NCBI GenBank assembly: GCA_047495785.1
Contig: JBLDXI010000016.1
Span: 1-64,000 of the forward strand
Source: Lepidodermella squamata
Taxonomy: Eukaryota; Gastrotricha
Length of the DNA stretch: 64,000 nt
Direction: 5' to 3'
The position numbers and the translations under genes are program-made. The first letter of the stretch is position 1; each line of letters opens with the position of its first letter. The notes beneath the pieces were generated by a model. It was not told the origin of the DNA. It worked only from the letters and a program-made list of their open reading frames with translations, and did not search any database. This document shows positions 32,428-44,480 of this stretch, piece after piece.

Positions 32428-34380
32428 ATGGTTTCTACTTCTATTCTTGTAGCGCTGCTCGTGACTACCGGGCTTGGCTATGGCCTAGCAAAGCCCTATA
32501 AATTGAACGCATTGTACATAGCCCCTAATGGTCTGGTTAAGAACAGCTCGTTTCAGGTTGTAACTCAATACGTCATTGATTATGTCAACAAAAGGAGCGA
32601 TATTCTACCGGATTACGAACTGCAGCTAACAATTGGCGATGAGGGCAACGGCGGGATTTTATCTGCTCGTCACGTCATCGACTATTACGGCAGAAGCTTT
32701 TCGACCTCGTCCTACAAGTCGCCGGTGATCTTGGGCCCTAATACTTCGAATGGTTGTAAAGCAGCTGGAGCCCTGCTGGGTTATCTTAACCTAGTTGAGT
32801 TGAGCACTTTCTGCGCTGCCGCTTTCCTTACGGACAGGACGAGATACCGAAACCTATACCTCATGTACTCGACAGGCAAAGTTTTAGCTGTTGGAATCGT
32901 TCGTTTTGTCAAGGATGTTGGAAAATGGTCCAGAATTGCCATTTTAGCCGATGCAACTAATACAAATTCATTTTCCACTGCTATCACGGTTAATTCATTT
33001 GCTATTGCTGCTGGGGTTGATGTTCCAATCTTCGATGCCGATATTGAGATGAGTTCGGACAAAGTATTGAACCTGAAGAAGTTGGATATTCGAATTTTCG
33101 TTCTATTCGCATTTTCAACAAACAAAATAATAACCTGGAGTTTGATTTGCAACTTGGCGAAGCATGGAATGATTGGGCCGAGGTACTTCATTATCACAAA
33201 CACGAATTATCAAGACTTTACCGAAGCCCCTGAAGAGCCTTATCTAGGTTGCAAAAGGGCAGTTTTTGCTGAAGCTTTGAAGTATCTAGTTTTCATCAAC
33301 CAGCAACGCTACGATGAATTTCTGCCAACTAAGTCATCATTTGGGCATTCATTCTCCGAATTTGAAGCTGCGATCAGAGCCGTTCAGCCTGAAGTGAAGT
33401 CTTATTCCGATTATCTATTCAGCTTTACGTATTACGACACGCTACTTCGAGGGGTTATGGCTCTAAATGAAACGGAAATTCGGCTGAAAGCTCGGAATCT
33501 GACCCTAAGAGATTACGAGCAGAATCAGAAGCTTGTCATGGAAACTGCCAATGAAACACTGTATAATTTGAAGGCTTTCGGGCTTCGAGTCGGAGCTATG
33601 TTCTATGGAAGTACTGGAGAGACTGAAAATAATGTGGTATCAATCGGTCATTTCTCCCCCAACTTCGGATTTCGAAACGTTCTATCAGTTCGGTTGAAAC
33701 AAGAAGCTACTGATTCGAATTACACTTCGCATGAGACAGTGAGAGTTGGGCCATACGACTACAAGTTTCTAACTGGCAGTCCACCTAGGGATCAAAGGGA
33801 GTACGTTAACATCACTTTGCAACCTTCAGTGGGAGCTGAAATCACCGTGACTATCCTCGCTTCCGTGCTTTCTTTAACGCAATTCGTGATGATCGCAATT
33901 TTCAGCGCGGCTCTGATTAGGGCAAACATCGGAGATGAGCACGACCTGCTTATCAAATCAGTTGGATTAGCTACATGCGTGATTTTCAACATTTCTGCGT
34001 CTATTTTTGCGTGGCGCGTTGGCGATTCTCTGTCAGAAGCACGTTCTCTTTGGATATTTAATTTTGTAATAATTGTCTTCGGCACCTCCGGACATTTCGC
34101 TCTCACGTCTTTTCGAGCTACATTTCTCTACAAAGAACTGACTATAAAACAAAACTTGAGAAGGGAAAGATCGGCAAGGAGAAGTGTTTTGGTGATTCAC
34201 GGTCGTCAAAGTGTTGCTGAACTGCCTCAAATCTTGAAAATCAATCACAAGCGGATACGAAAAAAGAGTCTGATAGCCTCGGCTTTCTTTCTTCTGATGA
34301 ATATGGCTGTCTTATCAATTTGGCTTACGATTCACCCAATTGATTGCATAAATGAAATGCATAAATATTGTCAACTTTGA
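32428..34380 (+). CDS. Class C Venus-flytrap GPCR, copy 2, truncated after TM4
   Basis: Single exon for 650 aa, closely similar to the receptor at 18540 through the signal peptide, the Venus-flytrap domain (about 25-440) and membrane segments 1-4. It then ends NEMHKYCQL and a stop where copy 1 continues with segments 5-7 for about 125 more residues. The following 850 bp do not show the missing segments. The upstream frame has no stop or frameshift over 1.95 kb, so the extracellular domain is still under constraint or the truncation is recent. It might act as a membrane-tethered binding or dominant-negative receptor, or be a young pseudogene. Confidence 0.68.
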   Translation: MVSTSILVALLVTTGLGYGLAKPYKLNALYIAPNGLVKNSSFQVVTQYVIDYVNKRSDILPDYELQLTIGDEGNGGILSARHVIDYYGRSFSTSSYKSPVILGPNTSNGCKAAGALLGYLNLVELSTFCAAAFLTDRTRYRNLYLMYSTGKVLAVGIVRFVKDVGKWSRIAILADATNTNSFSTAITVNSFAIAAGVDVPIFDADIEMSSDKVLNLKKLDIRIFVLFAFSTNKIITWSLICNLAKHGMIGPRYFIITNTNYQDFTEAPEEPYLGCKRAVFAEALKYLVFINQQRYDEFLPTKSSFGHSFSEFEAAIRAVQPEVKSYSDYLFSFTYYDTLLRGVMALNETEIRLKARNLTLRDYEQNQKLVMETANETLYNLKAFGLRVGAMFYGSTGETENNVVSIGHFSPNFGFRNVLSVRLKQEATDSNYTSHETVRVGPYDYKFLTGSPPRDQREYVNITLQPSVGAEITVTILASVLSLTQFVMIAIFSAALIRANIGDEHDLLIKSVGLATCVIFNISASIFAWRVGDSLSEARSLWIFNFVIIVFGTSGHFALTSFRATFLYKELTIKQNLRRERSARRSVLVIHGRQSVAELPQILKINHKRIRKKSLIASAFFLLMNMAVLSIWLTIHPIDCINEMHKYCQL

Positions 34381-35231
34381 TCTGGATTATTCCGATTTTG
34401 ATGAGGCAGCATTGGCAGCAATATTTGATTCCTAGAGTTGTAAAATCTTCAATTTCGTCGTGATTCATAACTTCTCGATAGCAAATTTACAAATGTACCT
34501 AGTCTACGTACTCCGGTGAATGACTGTTGTGATTTTTTTATTTTTTTCGTCATCTACCGTCGTTCGAACTTCACTTTATTGGGTTTTATAATAAAATTGA
34601 CCTGTCCATTGCCACTGTTCTACATGAAATCTAGCCATAAGTATTGCTTACTACTCATGCTGAGAAGTGAAAGGCAACAATAGACTGAAAAATCGCGCAG
34701 GTTCAGCTTTCAGCCATCATCTCAACTTTTCGAAGTAACAAGAGCTATCTATGATTGCTGGTTTCATCACTTATCTAACTAGGAACTAGGACGTATACGC
34801 GGCATCGCTAATGTTTGTGCGATTTTTCGGCTCATTTCCCGTGCTATTAAAGCCCATTGTTTTCAAATTTTATGCGGCTATTAGAAAACGCACTTCGATA
34901 CAGAGTAAAAGTGTATTTACCTTACCGGCATCAGCGCAGTTACGCCGATCAATAGCCCGTAATTCTTGTCATTTCTAATGCGATATTTTCGCCGCAATGT
35001 TGTCTTTAGCTAATGAAAGTGTCAAAGAGGTCGTCACACGAGGCCGACTGTCAAATACACACGACGCTTTTTTCACACCTCGCCTCAAAGCAATCATTCA
35101 AACTATATACCAGCAGACAGGTAAAAAACGAGCGGCTTTTAATTCAATAGATAGTTGATAGTTCGATAGTTGAATTATTTGCTCTTTTTTATTTATCTCT
35201 TCAAGACATTCGAGTGCCCTAATTTCAAACC
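34381..35231. other. Intergenic, no gene seen
   Basis: No homology to the missing receptor segments 5-7 is seen by eye, and there is no convincing coding frame. Confidence 0.45.
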
Positions 35232-36165
35232 ATGACAGACATCTTCATCGGCAGGCGAAAGAGTGTGGCTAGCCACATGTTCGAGGAGAATGTAATTCCG
35301 GGTCTCTTTCTATTGAAATTCAATTAATGTCCCCATCTCTAAGGTGAAAATGCAAGAACTGCTCCGGGAGCAGCTTTTCGACGCTGTTTTCGAGAATAAG
35401 ATCGAAGAAATTGAAGAGCTGCTGAATCGAGGAGTCGATGTTAACAATCCAGATGGAGATGGAATTACTCCACTGATGATCGCGGTTCAAAGCCGGCAAT
35501 CAGAAATCATCGAATACCTCTTAGAAAAGGCGAAAGCTGACATAGAAGCTCGGGATGGTATCGGAAGGACTGCGTTAATCTGGGCTGTTAAGCTCAATTT
35601 AATCGATATTGTGAAACAGCTAGTTGAAAGGAAGATTCGATTTCATCAGGGCCATGTTCCGAGAAGAATTCGTCGATGCGACATTGACGGCAGTGACAAA
35701 AGCGGTAAAACTCCTTTGATGTATGCCGCGATTTTGGGACATGTCGAAATTGCGAAATACCTCATAGCTAAAAACGCTTCGGTTCAAGCTGTCGATTCAG
35801 CAGGGAAAACAGCTCTCATGCACGCTGCTTCGAATTCTAGGCAGGAAATCGTCGAGCTTCTGCTGAAGAATGGTGCCAGTTACCGGATCAATGATGGTTC
35901 CAGTGTAGATGGCTCGAATGCATTGGTGCAAGCTGCGAGGATTGGCGATGACAGAATGGTTGAGTTGTTGGTGAATCGAGGCTTGATGGATGTTAATGTC
36001 AGAGATACAGCGGGGCGATCTGCTCAAATGCTGGCTGCTGGGAACGGTCACGGTCGATTGAGTGCGAGGCTACTCGGATACAGAGCGCAATCCTGGCGTA
36101 GTACAGCTGATGGGCGGACTACTGAGGACCTTGTACACAGTCGGGTTAGGTTATTAAACCGATGA
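35232..36165 (+). CDS. Ankyrin repeat protein, two exons
   Basis: Exons 35232-35291 and 35344-36165 give about 293 aa. Five to seven ankyrin repeats are seen (GITPLMIAV.., GRTALIWAV.., GKTPLMYAA..HVEIAKYLI, GKTALMHAAS..EIVELLL, then weaker ones). There is no signal peptide or other domain, so it is probably cytosolic and binds proteins. The first exon was chosen because it gives an ATG and a phase-0 52 nt intron; the second exon also has its own ATG at 35350. No partner is suggested by the neighbours. Confidence 0.75.
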
Positions 36166-37882
36166 AACAGGATTTTTTGATGAAAAGTTATTAAATAAAT
36201 TACAAAACCCAAAAATCATCTGAGTCAGTCGCATTTTTTATTTTTTAGCCTCGTCGTGAGTCATTAACCCCGAAAAGCAAAGGATTGCATCAAAGGCTCT
36301 TCCAAGTGTATACTTTATTCATATTTAGGGTTCTAGAACTGAACTTGAACGCAAGCCCTGGATTTATTTAAATTAAGGTTTTTATCAGTTTTTCGTCTTT
36401 GCTAGAATCTCATTTTTGATATAATGATAGACCACCGAATTTCGGGTAAATTTCAGTCGAAGAGCAGATATTCATTCCAATTATCGCTTTCATGAATTAC
36501 GGACATTTGCGATATCAACTGACTTGAATCCAACTTCGATCAGCTTTCTACTCCGCTGCTAGAGGCTGCTTATGTAGATGAAGTTGAAAATCCAAGGTTC
36601 AACCTGATCAAAAACCGAAAAGAATCGGGACAACAGTAGCCTTTGTAGTGGTCCAATTACAACCTTTCTTTTGTACTTAGAGTTTGGCAATGCCTGATGG
36701 GTATACACTTTTGCTGTTAACATTGCATGATTCCCAATTCTAAAAAATCTTATTTCAGCTTTTTTATGATAGAATTGTTGCCGACGATATTTCTGATAAT
36801 AATGTATATTTAATGAACCAGACTGCTTAAGTGTGGGCCGAGGTTTATTTTGTACCTCGTGTTGTCTGGCCCATTAGCTAGTGTCAACAGCGAGATTTCG
36901 ATTAGCTTCTCTACAAAGCAATTTCAATCGATTGTCGGGTATTAAGGAATTGCGCTAATAATAGATGTATTGATACACGATCTGTATTCTCAGCGTGAAC
37001 AGACTGCAAAAATAAAAAAGCTGATGAGTATGTAAGCTGTGGGCTGGTTATGTTGTAATAACAAATTGCCGATGAACGCGCAGATGCTAGAAACAACAAA
37101 ACCGCGCTGCTGCCTGGTATGTAAAAACCAAACCTCGGTGGTGTTCCAACAAAGTGAAAAGAACTATGGCGAAGATTAATACATACCAGCATCTCATGTA
37201 TATAGGCGCGCGCATAATACGATAGATAGGCCTAATCGCGCGTAACAGCTAACGCACATGGCGCGTAATCTATTATTACAAAAAAATACGCGCTCGCATT
37301 ATTTTGTGTTGCGCGCGCGGTCTTCGCCTATTTTTTGCGCCTGCACCCAAGCAACGGCCGGTTAACAACACGTGTTACAGCGGCGTATGCTCGTATATAT
37401 CTATCTATCTATCTATCGCTAATCTACTCGCCGTCTATCAGCGCAAAAAAATGGGCGGGTAGCCTTCTCTGCGAGCTTTGCACCGGGGCTTCAGATTTGG
37501 CAGTGAGTCTATGCCTTCACCTATGGGCCCATAACTTTTTTACCTGTATCTGCGCCACGTTTTCAGCTTAAACAGCCGTTTGCCTTGGCAGAGATATATT
37601 TGCGCTATGCGTATAATTATTGATGCGCACTTGATCGAATGTCTTCAGCTATAAGCTATACGTTGTTGCTAACTAAGCTCAAGGTTTAACCTCTTTATAA
37701 TACAGGCATGCAATTATCGATATGATTTTAGTCTAGCCTCTGGCACTTCACCAGACTCAATTCATGCTATAAATTGATGACAAGCTGCCCTTCGATTATT
37801 CTTCCTACTATGTTTAACAAATTCTTTTTCAGATTATAAATCATTTATTTTCAGTTTAGACACAAGATTTTATCGTTATCTT
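36166..37882. other. Intergenic, with a (TATC)n microsatellite
   Basis: No gene is recognised. A TATC repeat lies at about 37397-37418, amid GCGCGCG-rich words (37200-37330). Confidence 0.55.
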
Positions 37883-40253
37883 ATGTGGGCGTATGGCGGT
37901 ATGTCTCATCTCATTCCAGGGCGCATCGACTGGAATCTCACCGGAAAAACCATCATAGTAAGTTTTCCTTGAATTTTCCCCTGTCTAGTTTTTTAATTGT
38001 TGAAAATATCCATATTTGAAACTATTATATTAATGTTAGGGAATGCTACAGTGATAGGATTACTTTGTATACTGTGATCTAAGCTAGGATTATATTGCCC
38101 ACCCCTCTTTTGTGGATTTTTGGTTCTAATTTACAATACTCATTCATTTTAATTTCAAGCCAGCTTTTGCACAAGGATATTGCCAATAGAGCTTTCTAAT
38201 ACATTTCAACTGCCGAGGACCGTAAGCTGGTTGAGGAATATTTCGTAAGAATTTATGACATGCCGCTACGTCTTTTTCTGCGAATAATAGACGTCCTATG
38301 TAAGGATAATCCCATAATAACCTGAATTTAACAGAAATAATTCTTTGATCGAGTATCGATACCCTTCAGAGAAATATTAGGAAACATCTTTGCTAGTATA
38401 CTTTTGGCTTGAAGCCACGTTCAATTAATACCAATTTCCTCATTTTTAATTTTTAAACTCAGATTACTGGCGCCAATACTGGTTTGGGAAAAGCAACCGC
38501 CTTAGAATTGGCTCGAATGGGCATGCGGCGGCTTATTCTGGCGTGTAAGAACGTCGGCGCTGGGGAAGCTACTGCCTGCGAAATCCGTGAACTCGCGGGC
38601 GGTTTGGCGGCGGACGTAGTCGCTGTGCGACAACTCGATCTTTCTTCAGTTGAATCTATCCGGAAATTCGCTCATGATATCAACGCGAACGAGCCAGAGC
38701 TGCATATTCTCATCAACAATGCTGGCTATTTCGGGGGCAGTATTACTGATAAGCGGACGTCTATCGACGGTGTTGAGCTGCATTTTGCCGTTAATTACCT
38801 TGGCAGTTATCTACTGACCTTGCTACTGCTGGATTTGCTGAAAAGGAGCTCACCTAGCCGCATTATCAACGTCACAACTAGCGGCTTTTGGCTTCGATTA
38901 GCAAAGAAGCGCGGCTTCAGGCGAGACGATCCCAACTTTGACCGCGCCCCAGGTAGCTTTCATACTAGCTATTAACCTATTAAGTTACAGGGATTGAATC
39001 AGTCGATTCAAATTGGATTAGGCAAAATTGGTTTTGAGATGGCTTCTTGACCTTGGGGAATTAGGGATTTTTCCGATTTTATCCGAATTCCGGGATTTTT
39101 GTTTTATAATGCCAATCATTTCTAGGCGACTATACTCCTGTGCAAGCGTATGCGCTCTCGAAACTCGCCAATATTCTCTTCACGCGAACACTCCACCGCC
39201 ATTTGCATCCGGTTGTGTTAGATGACGGATCGTTCGAAGAACTCGACTATCAACTGGCAGCTATGTTGCCAACATCGCTATCTTATGAGCCAATCAAAGA
39301 CTTCACTCAAAGTGCGCCGAAATTCAGGAAAAACTCATCGACTCCTGTGCTATCTACTACCGCTGAAAGATGCGGTCATTTCGTTTCTTTCGATGAGCAA
39401 GGTAAGAATCTGAAATCTGAAATACATACCTTAGACACAGAAGTCATAATCCTTTGCCACTCGTCAACCTGGAGTTGTGTTATTCCAATAGTACATACCT
39501 TGGACACAATTAAAGTTTCATATGCCTTACATAAGCTGCCTTACATACCTTGGACAAAAATGATCTGAAAAGAGGCCAAATGTGACCTCATTAAGTCAAT
39601 TCATTTCAAAATTGAGCTTGATCAATTTCATTTATTAGGCGATCGAGCCGATGTCAGATCGACCTCTTCTGGCGCCAGTTTAACCTCGACCCAAACAGCC
39701 CCACCCATCGTTTCAGCCATGCGCAAGCCCGGCTCCGGACGACAACGGTTTTCAATCGCAAGTTCTCTGCCTCGGCCAAGCGTCGGTTTCAGCCCGGTAC
39801 CAGAAAATCATGAAACCGGCAGTGATTCGATGAGCATATCCAGCCGTACCCGAGCGAGGCGAAGTGAACCTACCGTAGTTTCTGTCTTCGCTGTGAGCCC
39901 GGGTACTTTCATGGAGACCGACCTTTATCGACACTTATCTCCGTCTCGAAAGAGACTTATGAAGCCTTTCATTAAAACGGCTGAGATCGGAGCAATCATG
40001 ATTGGGTACTGCGCATCGGCCAGCGGGATTGAAAATTTATCCGGCAAATACTTCGTGTAATATTTTCGATTTTTATTAATATTTAGTATTTTTATTGTGA
40101 CCAAATTTTAACAGGAAATGCCATCCAGTGGAACCAGCCGGAGCCGGTACCAACGATGCTTTGGCTCAAAAGTTGTGGCAGCTCTCAGCGAAAATGGTGG
40201 ACATCATCACGTATCGAAAGCTGAATCCTAGTCGCAGATCATCGAAATTATGA
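37883..40253 (+). CDS. Short-chain dehydrogenase (retinol dehydrogenase-like) with insertion
   Basis: Exons 37883-37957, 38463-38952, 39126-39401, 39639-40056 and 40115-40253 give about 465 aa. NAD(P)-binding TGANTGLGKATA, the NNAG motif (LINNAGYF), the catalytic serine region NVTTSGF and the YALSK active site are all present. FAVSPGTFMETDLYRH and a typical C-terminus (NLSGKYFVKCHPVEPA..LAQKLW) follow. Between YxxxK and the PG motif there are about 140 extra, Ser/Thr-rich residues spanning the end of exon 3 and start of exon 4, making it longer than the ~330 aa usual for RDH-type SDRs. It may reduce or oxidise retinoid or steroid-like substrates; the substrate is unknown. Confidence 0.82.
39424..39560. 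repeat. Dispersed ATACCTTGGACA motif repeats in SDR intron 3
   Basis: CATACCTTAGACACA at 39424 and CATACCTTGGACA at 39494 and 39544 recur in the same orientation. The same words appear again at 41226 and 41289 upstream of the next gene. They may be ends of small, decayed elements. Confidence 0.5.
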
Positions 40254-41367
40254 CAGAAGAACAGGATCATTCGAGAAGGGCGGAACAATCAATATTCTGC
40301 TTTTGAACACTGCGATTAGCGTCATATTCGCTTCGGCGATTTTCAGCTGGGATTTTATGCGCTCATTTTTACAGACACAGACTCCGCTTGGAAATTGAAT
40401 TTAATACCTGTCCAATTTTTATATGTTTAAGCTGAAAATAAAAATCGATGTATTTTTATATCTTCACGCGTCCATTCAGGCAAGCATTGAATTTATGCAT
40501 TTGCATCACATGTAAATCTTCGATTCCATCACGTTGTTTTGGCAGGTTATTAGTCATAGTAGGAGCTGGAATTTATTCCAGCTGTGTTCAATATACCTGA
40601 ACCGCCCTCTTGGCTCTTGGAGGTAATAAATTGCGTCGGCTAGCTTTATACATTCGGAGCCTATGTGACGTCACGAGTCACGCACACACCTGTTGACACT
40701 ATAGTATAATACGTACGACATGCTTGCGTATAAGCAATAAAGGTAGGGAAAAAAATTACACACAAACAATCTAGAAAACGGGTTCCGTGTTTCAAGAAAA
40801 AACTACAACCACTATAATATATTCCGTATAACCTAGCGTTCGACCTTTCTTGTTCGAGAATATACGCGACATTTAAATTACTACAGCATGGTTAGTTGTG
40901 AAATTTACCCAATCGCATAATGTATGCTTTTAATGCAGATTATAAAGTGTCTTTTCCTAGGTCGCAATTTTTCAATGCAATTTGCCCCACAATTCACTAG
41001 AGCATTTGATAGTTACACGCTCTGTGATTCGCCTAATTCAATTCATCAACTAATGTCTACGATTTGCAGGCCACTCATGACACCTTGAAACTCCATAGTG
41101 ATTAAGTGTGCTTCTAGGCTTATATATTCACATTATACATAATTTTGCTATCAACAGCCTTCTTCCGATTTGGATTATACTAATTCTTTAGAAACAGCTT
41201 GATCTCATATTATTTCGGCATTGCACATACCTTGGACAAATATTTATGTCATTTTTGTATTCCTAAAGATGCATACATATATTAAGGACGTACCTTAGAC
41301 ACAAATGATATATAATCTATCGAATAATTTCAACGTAGACAATTAAAATAGCTGATTTCATGCAAAA
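40254..41367. other. Intergenic, with a CRE palindrome
   Basis: GTGACGTCAC at 40665-40674 is a perfect CRE-like palindrome, about 700 bp before the next start codon. CATACCTTGGACA and TACCTTAGACACA lie at 41226 and 41289. No gene is seen. Confidence 0.5.
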
Positions 41368-42027
41368 ATGGTGGCAGAGGCGTCAAATTCGACGGCGCCC
41401 CCTGGAATGGACGATTCATCGACTTTACCTCTCAACGAGACAATGCTCCGAACCGGAACAAAAGTTACAAGCTCACCCGGTTCCACGAGCTCCCTACCCG
41501 ATGCTCCCATCATCCTACCGATCATTTCTTTCTTAGTCATATACGCCGTAGTTTCTACGATAGTTTTACTGCTCAAGCGAAACAAAATTCTGACAACTAG
41601 AAGCTTCTACTTCTTACTACGACGGCTTTGCTGCTGCGAAACTCGTCAACAGCAAGAGATAGCTATTAGGATTGAAATCGAACGGCGGAGACATAGGAGG
41701 AACATGAATTTTCTACATAACAATCCGAGCAATGGGGTTCACGGTAACGACGAAGCTCCGCCTGCTTACACCCTGCACGGCTCAGCTAGTTGCCCGGTGG
41801 ATATGAGCTACGATGAAGATCTGGAAGACCAGCCCTCGACTTCGAGCTCGAGCGCATCTATCACGCCCTGTGCTTGCACCCCGTCGCCTTCTGTTGAAAG
41901 CGTTCCGAAAATGGAGTGTCCCTGCAAAGATGGTTCAGTGTTTTTCGTCAAAATCGCCCCGCCTAGCTACCTGGAATTCGTCGCAGCGGCCAAATATGTC
42001 GCCCCTCAAGATGGGGAGCATTATTAG
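41368..42027 (+). CDS. Single-pass membrane protein with PPxY motifs
   Basis: Single exon for 219 aa. A Ser/Thr/Pro-rich N-terminus (one potential N-glycosylation site, NST) precedes one membrane segment at about 49-69 (IILPIISFLVIYAVVSTIVLLL). A basic, cysteine-containing juxtamembrane region (RRLCCCETR, possible palmitoylation) follows. The cytosolic tail has two PPxY motifs (PPAY about 131-134, PPSY near 205) that would bind WW domains of NEDD4-type ubiquitin ligases. This resembles small NEDD4-adaptor membrane proteins in layout only. There is no signal peptide before the membrane segment, so the N-terminus is probably extracellular (type III). Confidence 0.65.
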   Translation: MVAEASNSTAPPGMDDSSTLPLNETMLRTGTKVTSSPGSTSSLPDAPIILPIISFLVIYAVVSTIVLLLKRNKILTTRSFYFLLRRLCCCETRQQQEIAIRIEIERRRHRRNMNFLHNNPSNGVHGNDEAPPAYTLHGSASCPVDMSYDEDLEDQPSTSSSSASITPCACTPSPSVESVPKMECPCKDGSVFFVKIAPPSYLEFVAAAKYVAPQDGEHY

Positions 42028-43032
42028 GTCAATGCCGTGCTATATAACTTCATCTTCTACCTGTTTCTTCGTGCTCTAGTTTTTATACACTTCTTTTACA
42101 ATGTAAATGAAGCTGCGAGGTGATGCCCTAATTACAGAAGCTGTGTTCCACGCCGGTGATTGTGATGACTAATAGAACAGCTTCATTGATCAACCGTAAA
42201 CTGCTGCTGTAGTTGCTAATTTTCAACTTTTTTGTCTAATAACCTTTACGGAGCTTTAATTTTGTTTACGTTGTCTTCCATGATTCATTCTATTCGGCCG
42301 CAAAACGGCTTGAAATAAATGTAATTTTTTGATCATTTTCCGCATTTTTAATTGCTTTGACCCGGGATCATTTTTTGGGGAGTTTTGATGAGTCGAAAAG
42401 TGTCCATTAATTTTGTATCAGACAGTTTTTTGAACGTAAAGTTTTTTGACTGAGTTTACGCATGCCACGTTATGAGTTTTTGCCAACTTTTACGCTCAAG
42501 GGTTTTTCCAACGGCAAGGTTCCTGGATTACTTCGAGATTTTTGTTTTTTTTAAGCCAAAAAAGCGACATTTAATTTGCGTGAAGCATCAACAAGCTCAT
42601 AACAACAGGATGAGTTAATAATGTGGAACATCGGAAATTTCCACAAAGGTCGAAGTGTTTTTTTTCGAAACCAAGCGATGGATGTAGGTCAAATTGACAA
42701 ATTTGAACGCTTGACATTATGAGCTTCGCTTTAATCGGGCGAAGGCTGATAGAGCACAAAATCTACAGTGGATTGAATCGCAATCAGACCTGCTATCCAT
42801 GAATTTCTGCGACGAAGCCCAAGGAAAACACTTTCTGCTTTCACATGCTTCTGTTACTTGCGTCATAAATTTGCGCATTTAGCTTCCATTTACGCACGAC
42901 CCAGATTTTGCTCGGAGAAAAAACTACTCACGAGTTTAACTCCAGGGTGCAATTTATTTCAATGTTCAAGGCTGTGAGGAAAAGGGTTTTTCAAAAAGTA
43001 TGGGTATGGGAGATAGTAGGTAGAAGAATAAA
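42028..43032. other. Intergenic, no gene seen
   Basis: Between the convergent PPxY and ankyrin genes. AAATAAATG near 42314 may serve polyadenylation of the upstream gene. No gene is recognised. Confidence 0.45.
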
Positions 43033-44282
43033 CTATTTTCTAGTGCAGTTGAATGGAATATCAGGACCACAACCAAATGTGATCAGAACGTCGTCATCTT
43101 GAACATCTTCCTCATGTGCATCTTCAACATCGGTATACCAATCGTCTTCTACATAAACACCTACTCCATGTATTAGAACAGGTTCTCTATAGATGTCGTT
43201 TTCATCTTTGTAGTCTCTCACTTCCTCGATCTTATGCGGTTGCGAGTCGACCAAATGCGCGAGACTTACCGGCACTCCATTAAAGTCATTGGATTCGTGC
43301 GTCAGCAAACGAGCTTGGATGTCTTTGAAATAAAGTTCATGGCTGACATCATCGACTGGAACATGTTTGATTAGGCTACAACCTACTTCCTTGCCGGTAG
43401 TGTTGTTTAGAAAGTCACAAAAATCCCAATTTTCAGCCTTAGCACTGTGTTCAACACTCAGTTCCGTTATGTTCGCTCCTTTTTCAACCAGGTATTGAAA
43501 AAGTTGATACTGCTGATCATAAGCGGCTTGTTCCAAGGCTGTCCAGCCACGTTTATTCACAGGGTCCTCTATTCCAACTTTGCCAGCCAGCAGAAAGTCC
43601 ACGGTCTCAAAATGGCCATTCGAAGCTGCCTGATAAAACGGAGACAGAAAATTCCCGTTATTACGACCAGTATAAGCACAGCGGCTTATCAAGAGCTCCA
43701 AAGCTGGTAAGTTTCCTATTCTAGCCGCGATCATCGCGGCAGTCACGTCGGAATTGTGATAAGTCGCAAAGCCGAGGTCCAAAATTGCGGTTAACAGACT
43801 CAAATGCTTATCAATTTTCGCTGGGTTGTACGATAGAACAATAGCGTTGTTCAAGATTTGCCGACCATAGATGTATGACATGCCGAAATCTGAGGCATTT
43901 TCGTCGATTTCTTCAATCCGCCGCATCAATTGTAGAAATAAAGCTTCATCCCCTTCAGGAAATGCAATCGATCGCATTTTCTCTAGTATACTCCGAACTT
44001 CTTCATTCAAAATCTAATATTGGGAAGTAGAAACACAATAGCCAGTTGTTCAAATCTTACATAAGACTTATCCTTGACTTTTTCGATTGGCTGACCAGCA
44101 GGGCAGACAATTTCCCAAGTCGGTTCTTCGATAGGTTCGGGCTACATCAATCATAATAAGCCTTTCAAAGTAATTCCGAGGAGATAATTTTTTACGTCTG
44201 GCTCTTCACATGAGCAATCTTCGAATTGAGGCCTAGTCGTTTCCGGATTTGTTTGATTCAAAAGCAGTATAGCTTCACTCAT
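43033..44282 (-). CDS. Ankyrin repeat protein, three exons
   Basis: Exons 44282-44196, 44141-44061 and 44013-43033 give about 382 aa; introns are 54 and 47 nt, both phase 0. The middle holds three to four divergent ankyrin repeats (DVTAAMIAARIGNLPALELLI, FYQAASNGHFETVDFLLAG, GWTALEQAAYDQQ). The C-terminal 100 residues are acidic. No signal peptide is present. The model rests on the ATG of exon 1 and clean frame across both junctions. Function unknown; probably intracellular. Confidence 0.7.
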
Positions 44283-44480
44283 AATGTTCACCAGCTGGAA
44301 CAGATGCATTGTTCAATATGTATTCAGAGTTCAAAGCTTGTTTTCGCTTAGGTTCAGCTAAACGAAATCATGAATTTCAAATTCATTGAAATCAGTGTCT
44401 GGCCCAGTTCGTTGCGTAAGTCAGGTGACTGCTTTACACTGGCGCAGAGCCGCATTTCCCATTTCTCTCGATTAATTTGA

